The translations under genes were made by a program, and so were the position numbers. Below the pieces are notes generated by a model. The model saw nothing but the letters and a program-made list of their open reading frames with translations. It did no database searches and was not told the DNA's origin. From assembly GCA_036897625.1 (NCBI GenBank), contig JAYMTA010000682.1:1-25265 (forward strand): a stretch of 25,265 nucleotides of DNA, written 5' to 3'. Below, one piece after another: positions 8,901-19,490 of this stretch. How positions within the stretch are numbered: position 1 is the first letter of the stretch; the number at the start of each line of letters is the position of its first letter. The stretch is from Pelargonium cotyledonis (taxonomy: Eukaryota > Streptophyta > Magnoliopsida > Geraniales > Geraniaceae).

Positions 8901-11900
8901 CGCTCATGCACTTTGTTTAATCCCTTCATAACTTTTCTTTCACAAGTGTCTTTGAGCCTACTCTCGGTTTCTCTCCACCTAGTAGCCTCTTTTGATACCA
9001 TTTCAGTTTCTTTTTGCATAAATGCTTCTTTTATCCTCGCCTCACTTTCTTCTCTTTTTAAATCCATTTTTAAGATTTTGATGTTATTTCCTTGCTCCCA
9101 AAATTCAATGATGTTTCCAACCTCTACCTTTTCACTAGCCTCATTAAATCTTTTCTCATTATCATCTCTTTCTTGAGCCTTATATTGTTTCTTCCCACTT
9201 TCTTCTTGCTCAAGAGCCTCTCTCCATCTCTTCTCATTCTCTTTTCTTTCAAGAGCCTCTTTACATGTCGTCTCATTCTCTTCTCTTTCACATGTCTCTT
9301 TACGTCTCTTCTCATATTCTTCTCTTTCACGGGCAAATTTTAATCTCCTCTCATTTTCTTCTCTTTCACGGGCCTGTTTTAGTCTCTTTTCGTACTCTTC
9401 TTTTTCACAAGCCTCTATCAGTCTCTTCTCATTCTCTTTTCTTTCATGGGTCCCTTTCAGTTTGTTCTCATTCTCTTCTCGTTCACGAGCCTTTTTTTGT
9501 CTTCTCTCTTTATCTCTCCATTCACTAGCCTCCATCAGTTTCTTTTCATTCTCTTCTCTTTTATGGGCCTCTTTCAATCTCCTCTCTTTCTCTTCTCTTT
9601 CACGAACCTTTCTTTGAATCCTCTCTTTATCTTCCCATTCACGAGTCTCCAGCTTCTTTTCATTCTCTTCTCTTTCACAGGGCACTTTCAGTCTCTTCTC
9701 ATTCTCTTCTCTTTCACAAGCCTTTCTTTGCCTCCTCTCTTTATCTTCCCATTCACGAGCCTCCCTTAGTTTCTTTTCATTCTCTTCTCTTTCATAAGTC
9801 TTTCTTTGTCTCCTCTCTTTATCTTCCCATTCACGAGCCTCTCTTAGTTTCGTTTCATTCTCTTCTCTTTCACGGGCCTCTTTTAGTCTCTGCTCTTTCT
9901 CTTCTCTTTCACGGGCCGTTCTTTGTCTTCTTTCTTTCTCTTTCCATTCATGAGCCTCCTGTAGTTTCATTTCATCCTCTCCCAGCTGAAAACCACCTTG
10001 AAGTCTGTCATCACTCTCTACCTGCTGAAGAGCCTCTACCCATCTCTTCTCATTTTCTGCTCTTTCACAAGATTCTTTCAGTTTCTTCTTTTCCTCTCTC
10101 TTAATTGTGTCTTTGAACTTCTCATTTCCGCCCTGCCAAGGACCCTCCTTCACCTTCTTCTCAATGTTTTCCTGATCAAAAGCCTCTCGATGTTTTATTT
10201 CACAACTTCCACTTTTGTGAATGTCCTTGGTTTTTATATCATTTTCTCTCTTACAGGCACCTTTCAATTTGAGCTCTCTTTCCTTGTTCCTTTTAGCCTG
10301 CTCAACTTCAAAATTCTGTTGAACCTCTACAAAATTTTCTGATCTGGCAGCACCATCTACCTTCTGGGTTTGTAAGTGCAACTGTGCCATTCCAAAATTC
10401 ATCTCGGTTTCTTCCCTCTCATGAACCTCTTGAGCCATTTTCACCTTTTTCTCATGCTCTTTTAGCTTGTGTCTATCTTTGGCTGCTTTTGGTCTCCCAT
10501 TGTTTTCCTCCAAATTGGAGATCTCTTCTGCGACTTTTAGTTTCTTTTCTTCCAGTTCATACTCCTGCCTAAGTGATTTTGTTTTCTTACCATTTTCTTC
10601 CGGTTGCTCATATGTTTTCATGGCTGCCCTATTTTCCTTCGGACCGTGTTCAAAAACCTTTAAATTGTGTACCAAAAGCTGTTCCTCATTTGTCTGCCTC
10701 TCAGCCTTTCTGGGTTTATCTGTTCTTACTAGTTCGAAAAATTGAGTTGCTTCTAAGTCTAACCATTCGTCAGCATCATCAATTTTACCAGAACCTTGAG
10801 ATGCAAAGGATCTCCTCCCACACTTCTCCTCAGCTGATCTTTTAGCCAGATATCTTTCCTCGTTACTTACGCTATTCTTTAAATCTGGTTTAGTATCGCC
10901 TTGAAAACCTTCCTTCTTCCTCTCCATCAATTCTTTTGCATTTATCATTTTTGCTTGAGCTTTTCTCATTGCTTTTTTCATAGCGGCAGCTGAGGTAGCT
11001 GCAGAGGAGCTAGCATCAACCTCCACATCAAAGAAAGGTGGTGAACAACCAGCAGTTCCATCAGAATTTGAGGATTTACAGTTTGGTATCGATCTGCTAG
11101 CATGTCCCTTTTTGACATCTAACAAAGGTGGTGGTCTAGAGGGAGGTGGCAAATGAGAGGGTTCAGTTTGGAGGCTTATCTCAGAGATGGATATAAAACC
11201 CTTAGAACGAGAACCTTCTATGCCATATCCTCTTTGAGGTCCCAAATCAGTTCCAAATGTTTCCCTCCCATCGCTGGCATGATGAGGATGTGAGATGACT
11301 TTCCTGAACTGCTTAACCCCCATCGTTTCCCCATTATGTTCCATATTGTGACTGTTATTGTCAGCCAAAGATAAAGATGAGCTTTTGCTAACTGTTTTTG
11401 GCAAGGGATTTGTTTGATCAACTAGGAAAGTAGATCTAGGAATGGCTTGTACCTGAACCCTGTGTCTCAACTCATTCGACAATTCCTCACCGATACTTTG
11501 ATCAGCTTTATTATAAGATATAGTGAACTCTGAACAACCTCCAAAGGAATTGTTAGGATCTTCAATTGAAAAGTATGGATCTTTTCCAAAATGATCAAAC
11601 TCTTCTGACATAGATTTAGTTTCCACAGGAGTCCTGTACATGAGGAATAGAAGACGTAGTTCAACTGTCAAGCGCCATTGTCTTTCACTGTTTTTTCTTA
11701 CATACAAAGATACACAAAATATGAAGAAGCATAAAGCCATAAACAATCTACATGAGTCTATAGCAGCGAGTTATTCGCAAAGGAGTTCTTATTGCAAAGC
11801 CCTTCCATGAATGTCTAACTTAGTTTACTGAAAACCCCCAAACCCAAATAGAAAACCCTTTCCAACAAACAACATGTGATCACATTGCTTCAGCAACATT

Positions 11901-12579
11901 GTTGAATCACAAAAAGCTAATTTTTGCCTCAACAAGAGAACATAAAGCTAATGTAATTTCAACAAACAGGTCAACCCATCCCTAATAATCCACATCTAGC
12001 ACCATGGTCAACCTCATGTACCTTAAGCTACAAGCTTTGTGTTAGGTTTCCCTTTAAATTGACATACGAAAACAACATGAAAGAAAGCTACAGTGCCAAA
12101 AGATTCAAATTTCCTCATCACAGAGTCACATGCCAAACAATTAACAAACACCTGAAGCTGAAACGGAAAAGAGGGCAACAAGGACCATACCATGTTTCAT
12201 CAGAGGAACAATCAGCCGCGTTCGCGACCATCGATTGCCCAAACAAGTCCTCGTACGAAGGAGCGAAATCGAAGCCGTCGAAGTCTCCGAACACTTCGGA
12301 GTAGTCGAACCCAGAGCTTCGCACATCGAAGTATAGTTCAGCTTCGTCGACCTCCGGGAGATCCAGCACCGGAATCGAAGAGGCGCGGGAGCTGAAGCTC
12401 CCAAAGATCTCACTGTAGTCCTCGACGCGCGGCGAGAGGCCAGGGTTCAGCAACTTATGCGGACCCCCGGAGAAGTTGCCGTGCCTGGTCTGAGCTCCTC
12501 CCAAGCTGGCATTGCCGTCTCCGGTACAATCTTTCCTGGCAACCCTGTCTGGATGTCGAGAATGCTGGAAATTTTCCAT
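5972..12579 (-). CDS. AUL1: Auxilin-like J-domain protein (AUL1 type), clathrin-coat uncoating cofactor, eight exons
   Basis: Exons on the minus strand are 12579-12191, 11633-7958, 7878-7803, 7682-7585, 7498-7433, 7353-7264, 6668-6492 and 6007-5972, totalling 1535 aa. Auxilins recruit Hsc70 to clathrin-coated vesicles and start uncoating in the cytosol. The acidic N-terminus has two similar blocks, [11 protein letters not shown] and [11 protein letters not shown] proline-rich segment LPPPSRPPP is at 291-299; the Arabidopsis homologue is reported to bind the SH3 protein SH3P1 through such a region. A very long Glu/Lys/Arg-rich helical region follows, with 13-residue repeats (about 678-939). 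After a conserved [16 protein letters not shown] segment, the C-terminal J domain fills about 1466-1535 with the HPD motif at 1499-1501, needed for Hsp70 stimulation. The last residues are EEW where EER is usual. Exon 2 carries 3676 nt, most of the protein. All junctions keep phase. The start at 12579 heads a Met-Glu-Asn opening as in the Arabidopsis homologue. Confidence 0.93.
9208..9990 (-). repeat. In-frame 39-bp coding minisatellite in the auxilin-like gene
   Basis: On the plus strand the CTCATTCTCTT-type word recurs at 9233, 9272, 9311 and 9350, an exact 39-bp step, and the array continues to about 9990 (roughly 20 units). Each unit encodes 13 residues of the form [13 protein letters not shown]. 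In the middle, units pair into a 26-residue higher-order repeat alternating [13 protein letters not shown] with [13 protein letters not shown]. The period is a multiple of three, so copy-number changes would not break the frame. The product should be a long charged helix or coiled coil. Confidence 0.85.
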
Positions 12580-13140
12580 GAAAATGAAAGCTTCTAGGGC
12601 TCGAGTTCACGCCTCAGTCTTCACTCTCCTCGTTTTGCTTAGCTTTACTTCACTTCGACTCTGTTTTTCTGTTTCTTTTTCTTTTTTTCTATCTGCGGCG
12701 TCAGAGTTTGTGCCGAGCAGAGGGTCAGATGACGACGATTTTTTTTTCTTTTCATGATTCGAATTTTGGAAAACGATAGAATTTGGTAGGAAAAAGGTTA
12801 AAAACAAAAAAGTTTATGTACGTTCAAATAATGTGATTCAAATCTGTAGTGTAGTCCTCTGTGTTCTAGTGACATATAAGATTGATAGTCCCAAATCTAA
12901 TACATAATTTTATTAGCCGAGAATTTCAGTCAGTACGCATATGTGTCTATTGACGAGAAAACATCACTTTATTGGTATAAATTTATTGGATGAAAGTATA
13001 AGCCAAAAACTGTTGGTTGAGAATTTTTTTTTTTTCTATTGGATTAACTTGCCAAAAAATTGAATCAAGACATTCTGTCAATTCATGAACGGAATCCATC
13101 AATTCCTGCTTACGTATATCTTACTTGGCGGATTTTATCC

Positions 13141-13280
13141 ATAGATTTGACACGATTTTTGAAAATATTTGAACTAAATTGACACAATTGAATAACTTTT
13201 GGACTAAATTGACACGATTGATAATTCATAGACCAAATCGACACATCTTGGATAACTCATTACCTAAATTGGACCATTTC
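13141..13280. repeat. 30-bp tandem repeat, about 4.5 copies
   Basis: Units start at 13141, 13171, 13201, 13231 and 13261. The core is GA(A/C)(C/T)(A)AATTGACAC..TTG followed by ATAA(C/T)T. Copies have diverged by several bases each. Non-coding. Confidence 0.75.
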
Positions 13281-13608
13281 TTCGAGGAATTAAAGAAAAC
13301 AAAGCCAACGTTTAAAAACCCTTGATGTCTTGACAATTTCTCTCGACAATCATGCATAAATATAATGGCTGAGGTCCAACACACACACAAATATATATAA
13401 ATCCATTATTTCTTGTAGCAGATGCAATAGAATTGAACCCTTAAAATATAAATCTGTGTAACCTTCTCGTATGACTTCAAACATCCCAGCATTAGCTGTT
13501 AACAGTTTCCCTCACAATACATAAAATGGAGTTTTTGATTAACTGAATAGGTTGAAACTGGAGCGCCGTGATTTGATCCTAACAGTTCAAGCCAGCTCCC
13601 TCAAAAAA

Positions 13609-13614
13609 TTTATT
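13609..13614 (-). terminator. Possible poly(A) signal of the gamma-CA gene
   Basis: TTTATT on plus reads AATAAA on minus, about 110 bp beyond the gamma-CA stop codon. Confidence 0.4.
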
Positions 13615-13723
13615 GGAATCGGAAAAGCAGCCATTCTCCTCAAATAAACTCACAACAAAACATTTCATTTCAGTGACGCTAAATCTCAGGAAGAGAGACC
13701 TGCCCAGGCATGGTGATACAGTA

Positions 13724-16700
13724 CTATGTAGCCTTAGCCTTTGGCAAGATGTTATTAGGAAGTGTAAGTTCTGGAGGTGTCTCACGTACAACACCCAGCA
13801 TTGAATCATACTCCTCATCGCGGCGGGCAAACTTCTTGCGAAGCACCTTCTCAAACTCAATTTCGTCAAAACTCTTGGCATTCTCAGCTGCATGGACCTG
13901 TGCCAAACTGGAATAATTTAAGGCCGACTGGGAGATGAAGGCCATCTCTTCTTCGGTAAGCTTCCTAAGGAACTTTGCTGGATTTCCTCCCCATACCTGC
14001 ATTGACAGTATCACACATGAATAACTGATTGATAGATTGATATATAAGGTCCACCTCTAAGCGTATAAACAAATTAGTAGCAAAGTTTGAGGATGACAAA
14101 TCCTATTCATGTGAGAGTTATTCTATTTGGTGGAACCTACCATATCAACTTTAACATAAAGAATTGTGTGCAAGAAATAGCATAATCAGTAAGACCTGGG
14201 ACTGACAAATAAAACCTTTTCTTTTTCATCCTTTCAAAACCCTAGAATTTCGACGTTTCAATTCAAGGGTTAGAAAGATGATAAGTTTTGAGCCCTGCAA
14301 ACAAACTCTTATCCCTTGCCAATATCTTGGAAGCACAAATTTAGGAAATACAGATATCGGTTCAGCTACATACCTCTCCACAGGGGATCCTTGTATTCTG
14401 CCTTACAAGGGCTCCGGCAGCAACCATGGCATGTTTCTCAACATAAACCCCATCAAGTAGGGTTGATCCCATACCAATGAATGCCTCATCCTCAACAGTG
14501 CATCCGTGCAGTACAGCACTGTGACCTGTTTGTAAAGCAAAAGGAAAGATCCTTAAAATCCCTACCAGGATAATGTAGATATCATTTACAGCAAAATCGC
14601 ATGTCCCTCACCTACAGTGACATTATCTCCAATAATAGTTGGTAAAACTTTCCCACTTAAATTAGATTTGGCAACATGAACAAGGGAGTTATCTTGTATA
14701 TTAGTTCCAGACCCAACACTGATGCTGTTAACATCACCTGCACACAAGGTTTATATAATTAGAAAGTAAGAAAAGGATACTACACCTGCAAAGGCAACTA
14801 TACCAGAAAGTGGGCAAGCAACATACATACAAAAATGTAAAACAAAAAATCATCAGTCTGAATAAGTGTATTAAACCAAAAGAGAAAAATTATGGATAAG
14901 TGTTTTATCTTTAATGGCTCAGTTATTAGCTTAGCATAAAAGAGTTGTACTACATTTCAACACAAATTGTTTTTCTTCAACATTTGTTGAGCGATCATCT
15001 CCATTAATCTCGACAAAATTTGTGTTTCACTACTTAACTCATTTCCCTCCATATCACTGATCATTATCTTGTCAGCATCAAGCCACCTAAACAATATATT
15101 ATACCAATACAGATTACTCACTGACTGTTATACCCATGATACATGCAATTGCTCAGTTTAAATAATTAGAGAATAAGAAAAGGAAAATAGGAATCCAACC
15201 AAGAGCACACAAGAAAGTGAGCTAGCAAGCGCAAGCAACCAAGCACAAATGCAAAAACCATGTAAAAGATCATCAGTCTGAACAAGCGTATCTTTACCGG
15301 ACGGGCAATTAACCTAGAATAAAACTATAAGAGAGCTGCAGTACTATATTTCATCATAATTTGTTTGTCTAAAACTCTTTATCATTCATTAAGGAACAAC
15401 GATATCCTCCATTCAATTGCTGCCAATGCAAACATCATTTCTTACCAGAAAAAGCAGGATAGACTTGTGGCATCATCTTTCTTCAACACTACGATTTGAA
15501 AAGAAAGTCTAGGTTCTAGCTATACTATACTATAATACCTTACTTTATACAAGTAGGGAGACTCTACAAAATTCAGAAATCATTACTTAATTCATTTATC
15601 TAAGCACAATGATCAGTATCACATCAGCATTAAGCTACCTAACAATCAACTATACCATCACGCATCTTCTCATTGACACTCTATACCGCATGTGAACCCT
15701 CAACTTAAATATCTTGACAACAAGACATATTGACTTATGCCATGTCCTTTTTACATTATGGTGCATCACTGACATTTTGCATCTTAATGAACCAAAACAT
15801 CTTCCAAATGATGAAACTATATGCTGCAGCTGCGTAATGTTTAATAACATTAAAGAAATTTTAATTATTAAGGACAAAATTATAGTACATGCTCAAATTC
15901 TTGAAAATCGTCATATTTTTTATATGATACATGGTAAAGGTGGCAATTCGGATTTCGGGTGCAGGTTGGGTTTATTAGGATTGATAATGAGTAATCTGAA
16001 CGAGGATCGGATAGGATAAATTTAAAATATTTAGTGTAAAACGAGTGGAATTTGTCCGATCGGATACAATTCATATTATTGCATGACAAATCTGATCCAA
16101 AAATTGATCGGATCAGATCGGTTTTAAGGTAGATAGGATTTCAAATGCTCGCAGGTTCAGATACAAATTGCCAACTCTAATACTTAAAGTAGAGCTAGGG
16201 TTGAACAATCACTACGCACAAGTATAAGAACCTTTGCTTCACTAACTAGAGCTCCATATTTGAAATCAAACACTTAAATGATGTAGGACATAGATATAAT
16301 AGTGGAATCTGATATAGAATCAGAGAAAGGGAGAAAGGAATTAACAAGAAAGGGGAGAGACAAGTGATTATAATACCAATTGATGAAGTATAGTAAAAAG
16401 AATAGAGAATGATCGAAAAGGAGGAAGAATTTCCTGAAGAAAGGGGAGAGATAGTTGGCTCTGATTATCAACTGAATAGGACAACAAAGATAATAGAGAA
16501 ATTTATAGAGAATGAGATGAAAGGAGGAAGGTGTTGGGAGAGATAATTGGCTAGAGAGTAAGAGAAGTGTGATAGAATTTAGATGGAATGTTAGGAATTA
16601 GAAATAAAGAGACAAGAGGGATCAAAAGGAAGAATAAGTATTAGATAGATACTCAACAATTTGTGTTTATTCAGTATTCTCTAAATTTTTATAGAGATTA

Positions 16701-18220
16701 TAACCCTTAAAATGGGGAATCCTAATACAAATATCCTAATAAAACAAAAATATTGAACAACAAAAAAATATTAATAGAGGCCCTACATTATTAAAATTTT
16801 GTAATGTACTTCCCCAATTCCATGATATCATATAGTCATTTTTCTTGCATCACTAGTCAAGTCTTGAACTTTTTTAAAAAATATTTCCAAGAGAATATAC
16901 ATAAAAAGGAAATTCAAAGATGGCATACCAAAATAAAAATCCTCACGTTTTATAATGATAAGAATTACCTCTCAATACACATCCATACCAAATGGAAGAA
17001 CCACGTCCCAACTGAACATCGCCAATGAGAGATGCACTAGGGGCCACAAAAACATCCTTATCGACCACTGGAGCCTTGTCATATATGTTCATGAGTGTCC
17101 GGTGCCTAGATACTAAACAAGAGAATATAAAAATCAATGCAAAAGAAATACATTGTACTTGAGAAGTCTAGATGAATCAAGACTATAAACAGAAAGGACA
17201 TGATAATAGGTACAGATAATCATTAATAAGACATGGACACAGTTCACTAACAAGTAAGAACAAAGTATTACAAAAACTAAAACAAAGAATTATTAGTCCC
17301 TGGTTCTAAATGGAAACTAACATAACCACAATTCCTTTAGAACTTAAATAAAAAAATACCAACCTATAACGCCCCGCAATTGTAAATGCAGTAGTAACAG
17401 ACTAGTAACTAAACTCATTTAATTCAACATAAGAACTGCCACTAAAGAATCCTGAGGCAAAAGTACAATGAATTATGTGTGCACACAAACAACTATTTGC
17501 TTATGGCAAGAGCAAAGCTCCATGTAATAAGCAGAAGAACAAAGAATGTGGGAAGCTGACGACCTCACCCGCATTTCCTACTAGTACATTAAAAATAATT
17601 TGGAATGCTAAAAGAAGAAAAGGTGATGTCAATTAGCTGTCCTAGTATTTTTCCCATCCATATCCAGAAAATGAAAGAAACAAAAACTACAAATTAGAAT
17701 TTCTTTGTGCCTTCCCAAATTCATGGCACCCATTCCTCGTCATTAACATAACTCACAAAGTTTTGTTATTTCATAGCTAAATATAGAGGAAACTGATAAA
17801 AATTAAAATCTCCTAATCAACCAATTTGGCCCAATTAAAATGTACATTGTGTATTGCTTCGGCTCCAGCTCAATGCCGCACAAAGAAAGTCAAATAGAAC
17901 TCGAAAAAATTCACAGAAACGAGTTTGCACCTCAAATTAATCAGTCTAAACCTAGAAACACACATTACATCCAATTTTCCAGTGATCCAGGTAAAAAGAT
18001 CGCGCATTGCATAAGTATTTTTAGGGGATTCCAAGGGTTTCCGTTTCCAGAAGTGAGCAGAGAAATAATGAAGTTGAAGAAATTGAGTGGTTCAGAAAAG
18101 CTTACTCTGTTCCTTGAAATGGTAGTTGCCTTGGAAGCGGCTGCCGAGGCGATCAAGGGCCTGGCCAGTCTCCCGGATCCAAAATCCGACGGTGTAGATT
18201 GCTTTTCCCAAAGTTCCCAT
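13724..18220 (-). CDS. GAMMACA: Gamma carbonic anhydrase, mitochondrial complex I subunit, five exons
   Basis: Exons on the minus strand are 18220-18106, 17112-16969, 14737-14612, 14525-14374 and 13996-13724, giving 269 aa (plant family about 270-280). Plant gamma-CAs form the matrix-exposed spherical domain of mitochondrial complex I and are needed for its assembly; enzyme activity is uncertain in the family. The start reads MGTLGKAIYTVGFWIRETGQ, an amphipathic mitochondrial-type N-terminus. The left-handed beta-helix follows with hexapeptide steps (VFVAPSASLIGDVQLGRGSSI). Three histidines equivalent to the zinc ligands are present: His107 (NSLVHVAK), His130 and His135 (GHSAVLHGC). A C-terminal helix begins at VWGGNPAKFLRKLTEEE. 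This separates it from gamma-CA-like (CAL) paralogues, which lack some ligands. The exon 2 acceptor is the AG at 17114-17113: the nearer AG would break phase, and the choice gives EQISRHRTLMN as in the family. CA1 versus CA2 is not decided. Confidence 0.94.
14753..15372. repeat. Diverged direct duplication in gamma-CA intron 2
   Basis: About 14753-14965 and 15160-15372 align in the same orientation with an offset of 407-420 bp. Shared anchors are ATAATTAGA..TAAGAAAAGGA (14755 and 15162) and CATCAGTCTGAA (14851 and 15271). A weaker continuation (CAGCAT(C/T)AAGC(C/T)ACCTAA near 15075 and 15625) suggests the unit was longer and the second copy later gained about 130 bp. Confidence 0.65.
15935..16179. 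mobile_element. Possible hAT-type MITE in gamma-CA intron 2
   Basis: TAAAGGTGGCAATT at 15935 is matched by AATTGCCAACTCTA at 16166-16179, inverted, 12 of 14 bases. Terminal repeats with a GGTGGCAA core are common in plant hAT-type MITEs. The expected 8-bp target duplication is only partly there: ATACATGG on the left and ATACTTAA on the right. The 245-bp interior, rich in GATC(C/G)GAT words, has no gene. Confidence 0.4.
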
Positions 18221-18317
18221 CGCGTTCTCCTTTTACTGTTCGTCTTCGAGCTCAGATTCTGAGAGAGGAGAGAGTTGAAAAAGAGAGCGGTGAGCGATGA
18301 GATGTACAGAGAAATGA

Positions 18318-18336
18318 GAGCGAGCGAGCGAGCGAG
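18318..18336. repeat. GAGC microsatellite in the gamma-CA leader
   Basis: GAGC is repeated 4.75 times; on the transcribed minus strand this is a CTCG-type pyrimidine-rich repeat about 100 nt upstream of the start codon. Confidence 0.8.
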
Positions 18337-18480
18337 AGGTGGAGGAAGAGACGGAGGGTACTAGCCTCCTATGCAGGGTGTGAATCAGTCTCGCAGTAAG
18401 AGTTGTACCTTACCAGAGCAGAGTTTTGTTTCTCTGCAACTACTTTTCTTGCGTTTGGTCAGATTTCGAATCATATTTTA

Positions 18481-18546
18481 CCACGTGTTGCTCAGTTGGG
18501 GATTTTGAAAAACTACCTGTCGTTAACTTGGAAACAAACACGTGGC
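18481..18546. promoter_or_regulatory. Inverted pair of G-boxes upstream of the gamma-CA gene
   Basis: CCACGTGT (18481-18488) and ACACGTGG (18538-18545) are mirror copies with cores CACGTG at 18482-18487 and 18539-18544, 57 bp apart. The second extends to CACGTGGC, which fits the abscisic-acid response element consensus. They lie about 260-325 bp upstream of the gamma-CA start. Such sites bind bZIP (ABF, HY5) and bHLH (PIF) factors; regulation of this gene by them is inferred. Confidence 0.55.
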
Positions 18547-18660
18547 TGTTGCCGAAATAGAAATAATCACAAGTAACCCTAACTTTTCAATCCTTTACAA
18601 CATTTTTGAATTTTTAAATCATAGACCGCATGTTCTTTTATTTCGTTTGTTATATAGTAG

Positions 18661-19490
18661 GGGTAATTACAGTTTGAAACTCTATGGTAAGCTTTCATTT
18701 CAGTTAGCATCTCTGAACTATTTTTTGCAACTATTTTCTACCTTATCGTTTTCAGAATTCATTCTGTCATCCCCACCGTCAGTTATGTGTCAAAAAGACA
18801 ATTCTACCTCCATCCTCTCTCTCTATCGTCTACAGTACAAGTTTGTTCTTGTTGTTTTGGGTTTCAATTGTGATTTTTGTTTCCTGAGTTTGTTGGGTTA
18901 GTATCTAATTTGTGTGGAACGTGTTTGAATTGGTGAGCTTGGTCTAGGGTTCTTAAAAAAAAATGATTTTGACTTATGGGTATCAATAGGTTGGTGTTAA
19001 ATATGGGTTCGAGGGCAAGGGTTTGAGAGGGGAGGAGGAGGAGAGGGGAGGGGAGGGGAGGATGAGGAGGAGAGGGGATTTGTAATTGGATTGATTTTGT
19101 CGTAATTGGATTTGTTTGGTGAAGAAGGTTGTAATTGGATTTGATCATTTGATTTGGTATGAATTTGATTATTTGCTTTGAAATTGATTTTGATGTGATC
19201 GAATTTGATTATTTGGTTTTTTGAGTTGATGAATTTTCCGGTGAGTTCATGAATTTTTCGGCGAGTTTGTGAAGTTTCGCGAGCGTTGGTTGGAGAAGAA
19301 GGGTTAAAGTCAAGGGCATTTTGGGGTTTTAAAAAAGAAAAATAGTCCTGTGTCAGGCACATGACCAAACAGTGTCATTTCCGTCAAATTTAACTGACAA
19401 AATGAACTTTGAAAACGATAAGGTAGAAAATAGTTTAGGGGTACTAACTGAAATAGAGGTTTACCATAAGATGTCAAACTGTAATTACCC
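18661..19490. mobile_element. Second non-autonomous TIR transposon (MULE-like) upstream of the gamma-CA gene
   Basis: Both ends read GGGTAATTACAGTTTGA inward. The arms are about 109 bp (18661-18769) and 96 bp (19395-19490); the left arm has an extra 13-bp internal duplication (AACTATTTTTTGC). A long identical piece, CTATTTTCTACCTTATCG, lies in both. Flanks TTATATAGTA (18650-18659) and TTATATACTA (19491-19500) agree in 9 of 10 positions, a plausible 10-bp target duplication; base 18660 (G) then belongs to the element or is a change at the end. Arm and duplication lengths suit the Mutator superfamily. The interior encodes nothing I recognise and holds a G-rich tract. It is a different family from the element at 1019-2489. 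Confidence 0.72.
19029..19077 (+). other. G-run-rich tract with G-quadruplex potential
   Basis: The tract has runs of four G at 19029, 19045, 19050, 19055 and 19074, plus several GG steps. The three central runs are separated by single A bases. It lies in the interior of the second TIR element. Confidence 0.6.

Larger units (their letters stand above)
12580..13723. other. Spacer between auxilin-like and gamma-CA genes
   Basis: This holds the auxilin-like 5' leader and promoter (just right of 12579, purine-rich on the minus strand) and the gamma-CA 3' UTR (left of 13724). Between them lies a 30-bp tandem repeat. I see no further gene. Confidence 0.55.
14738..16968 (-). other. Large second intron of the gamma-CA gene
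   Basis: This 2231-bp intron dwarfs the next two (86 and 377 bp). It contains a diverged direct duplication next to the exon 3 side, a possible hAT-type MITE in the middle, and an A/G-rich stretch at about 16280-16640 on the plus strand (repeated GGAGAGA and GGAGGAA words). I found no coding frame in it that matches a known protein. Confidence 0.7.
18221..18660 (-). promoter_or_regulatory. 5' leader and promoter region of the gamma-CA gene
   Basis: Between the start codon and the transposon at 18661 lie a CT-rich leader (on the minus strand) with a GAGC microsatellite and an inverted pair of G-boxes. I see no clear TATA box, which is common for housekeeping mitochondrial genes. Confidence 0.5.

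Noticed and set aside
8073..10845. Many plus-strand frames rich in Ser, Phe and Leu
   Set aside because: They lie opposite the auxilin-like exon 2. Its Glu/Lys repeats lack stops on the other strand, so these are shadows.
15714..16019. 101-aa frame in gamma-CA intron 2
   Set aside because: It runs from plain intron sequence into the candidate MITE and has no protein-like composition.
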